From: Cecembia calidifontis
Lineage (GTDB): Bacteria > Bacteroidota > Bacteroidia > Cytophagales > Cyclobacteriaceae
Length of the DNA stretch: 64,000 nucleotides
Reading direction: 5' to 3'
Assembly: GCF_004216715.1 (NCBI RefSeq)
Contig: NZ_SGXG01000001.1
Location: 1,550,001 to 1,614,000, forward strand
The translations under genes and the position numbers were made by a program. Under the pieces are notes generated by a model. The model did no database searches and had not been told where the DNA came from. It worked only from the letters and a program-made list of their open reading frames with translations. How positions within the stretch are numbered: the stretch's first letter is position 1; every line of letters starts with the position of its first letter. Shown piece by piece: positions 63,202 through 64,000 of the stretch.

Positions 63202-64000
63202 TCAAGTCATAAATGCAACGCCTAATTTTTTCATTAGACATTCGATAGGACTAAGATAATTAAACTTTCTTATTGGCCTGTTATTGATTTTGGTTTCTAT
63301 ATTTTGGATCTGTTCCCGAGAGATTTGATTGAGGTCAGTACCCTTTGGCAGGAAAGCCCTGATAAGTCCGATTCTGTTTTCCACTGTTCCTTTATCCTGT
63401 GAAGTGTATGGTCTTGTAAAGAATGTTGGGATATTGAATTTATCTCTGATTTTATAATGGTTTGCGAATGCCATATCATTATCGAAAGTGATTGATTTGA
63501 AGAACGAAGCACCAATTCTCTGTATTCTCTTTGCTATTTTCTGTTCAATGATATCTGCATTTTTACCATCAAGTTTCTCTATGGTAGTAACCAAGGTTGC
63601 CCTGTCCACCAGTACCAAAAGAGCTGATTTGTGGTTTTTCCCCATCATAAGGTCTACTTCAATATCTCCTATCCTTTGTCTTTTTTCAACTACAGGAGGC
63701 CTTTGGTCAATTGGAACTCTCTCCCTGATAATTCCTCTGGTATGCCTGTAATTACCTCTCTTACGCTTTCTTTTACCATGCCGGAGATTCTTGTAAAGCT
63801 CCCTGTCCCTTCGGTATCTCCAATGGCTACTTTTTTTGGCAGTAAATATCCAGTTGTAGAGTGTCTCATGACAAACCCCTTCTTTACCTTGTTTCTTCCA
63901 GGTGACCGATATTAGCTCTGGGCTCAATTTGTCAACAACAAGGAATTTGCGGGCCTCTTCTTTAAGGGACTCGGTAAATTTGATTCGCTTTCTCTTGAGT
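63202..64000 (-). CDS. IS30-family transposase (partial, runs off window end)
   Basis: The frame is open from the window edge to the stop at 63202 (about 265 codons seen). DDE residues: Asp in IEVDLMMGK, Asp in TFDNDMAFANH, and Glu in DKGTVENRIGLIR, the IS30 pattern. The N-terminal helix-turn-helix part lies beyond the edge. It belongs to an IS whose inner end should be near 63180, but no inverted repeat can be checked without the other end. Confidence 0.85.
   Translation of the reverse strand, partial: LKRKRIKFTESLKEEARKFLVVDKLSPELISVTWKKQGKEGVCHETLYNWIFTAKKSSHWRYRRDRELYKNLRHGKRKRKRGNYRHTRGIIRERVPIDQRPPVVEKRQRIGDIEVDLMMGKNHKSALLVLVDRATLVTTIEKLDGKNADIIEQKIAKRIQRIGASFFKSITFDNDMAFANHYKIRDKFNIPTFFTRPYTSQDKGTVENRIGLIRAFLPKGTDLNQISREQIQNIETKINNRPIRKFNYLSPIECLMKKLGVAFMT

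Overview
The window looks like a chromosomal segment of a marine or aquatic Bacteroidetes bacterium, most likely a Cyclobacteriaceae member close to Algoriphagus. The basis is the gene families present (type IX secretion sorting domain, DUF4221 and 6-bladed beta-propeller lipoproteins, DUF4382 lipoprotein pairs, LytTR two-component system, GG-leader natural-product precursor), the moderately AT-rich composition and the kinds of intergenic repeats. This is inferred by family recognition only; no database search was possible.

Layout. (1) 1-9.7 kb is an accessory island read on the minus strand. It holds a cysteine-rich double-glycine-leader peptide, two copies of a degenerate-C39/VKOR/thioredoxin fusion (one running off the window, one split by an IS1634-like element), a beta-propeller lipoprotein, a truncated C39 peptidase ABC exporter and an IS4-family element. 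(2) 9.7-21 kb has AAA_14/DUF4143 ATPases, intact and broken, interleaved with a DUF4221 lipoprotein, a LytS/LytT-type two-component pair, a DUF2306 membrane protein, a frameshifted outer-membrane protein and a large M14 metallocarboxypeptidase. (3) 21.7-57.3 kb is mostly ordinary chromosome: tRNA-Val, an M24 aminopeptidase, chrA, uvrA, glyA, tatC, rpiB, rbfA, a LolC/E-like permease, two odd tRNA-like genes, a LOG protein, a CASTOR/POLLUX-like channel, a GAF-type free-methionine-sulfoxide reductase, ribD, dgt, slyD, sulP, a voltage-gated K+ channel, lspA and ileS. (4) 57.5-64 kb is again accessory: remnants of a RelE toxin and a DUF4143 ATPase, a type IX secreted protein split by a second copy of the same IS4 element, two paralogous barrel-like proteins and a partial IS30 transposase.

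How parts fit together. In the first island the peptide has a leader ending in GG and a four-cysteine core. Its neighbours supply the expected functions: a C39 protease/exporter to cleave and export, and a VKOR-thioredoxin protein to form disulfides. The exporter copy seen here is truncated and one VKOR copy is split, so the module is partly decayed in this window. The same upstream leader DNA recurs at three places, marking past duplication of the module.

Most notable signals: (a) the GG-peptide/VKOR module; (b) palindromic DNA at or just upstream of the start of every one of five DUF4143 ATPase loci, with a different sequence at each; (c) two tandem 124-nt tRNA-like genes with an oversized variable region and an Asp-type anticodon in a type II body; (d) two apparently identical IS4 copies in direct orientation about 51.7 kb apart, one with a perfect 10-bp target duplication.
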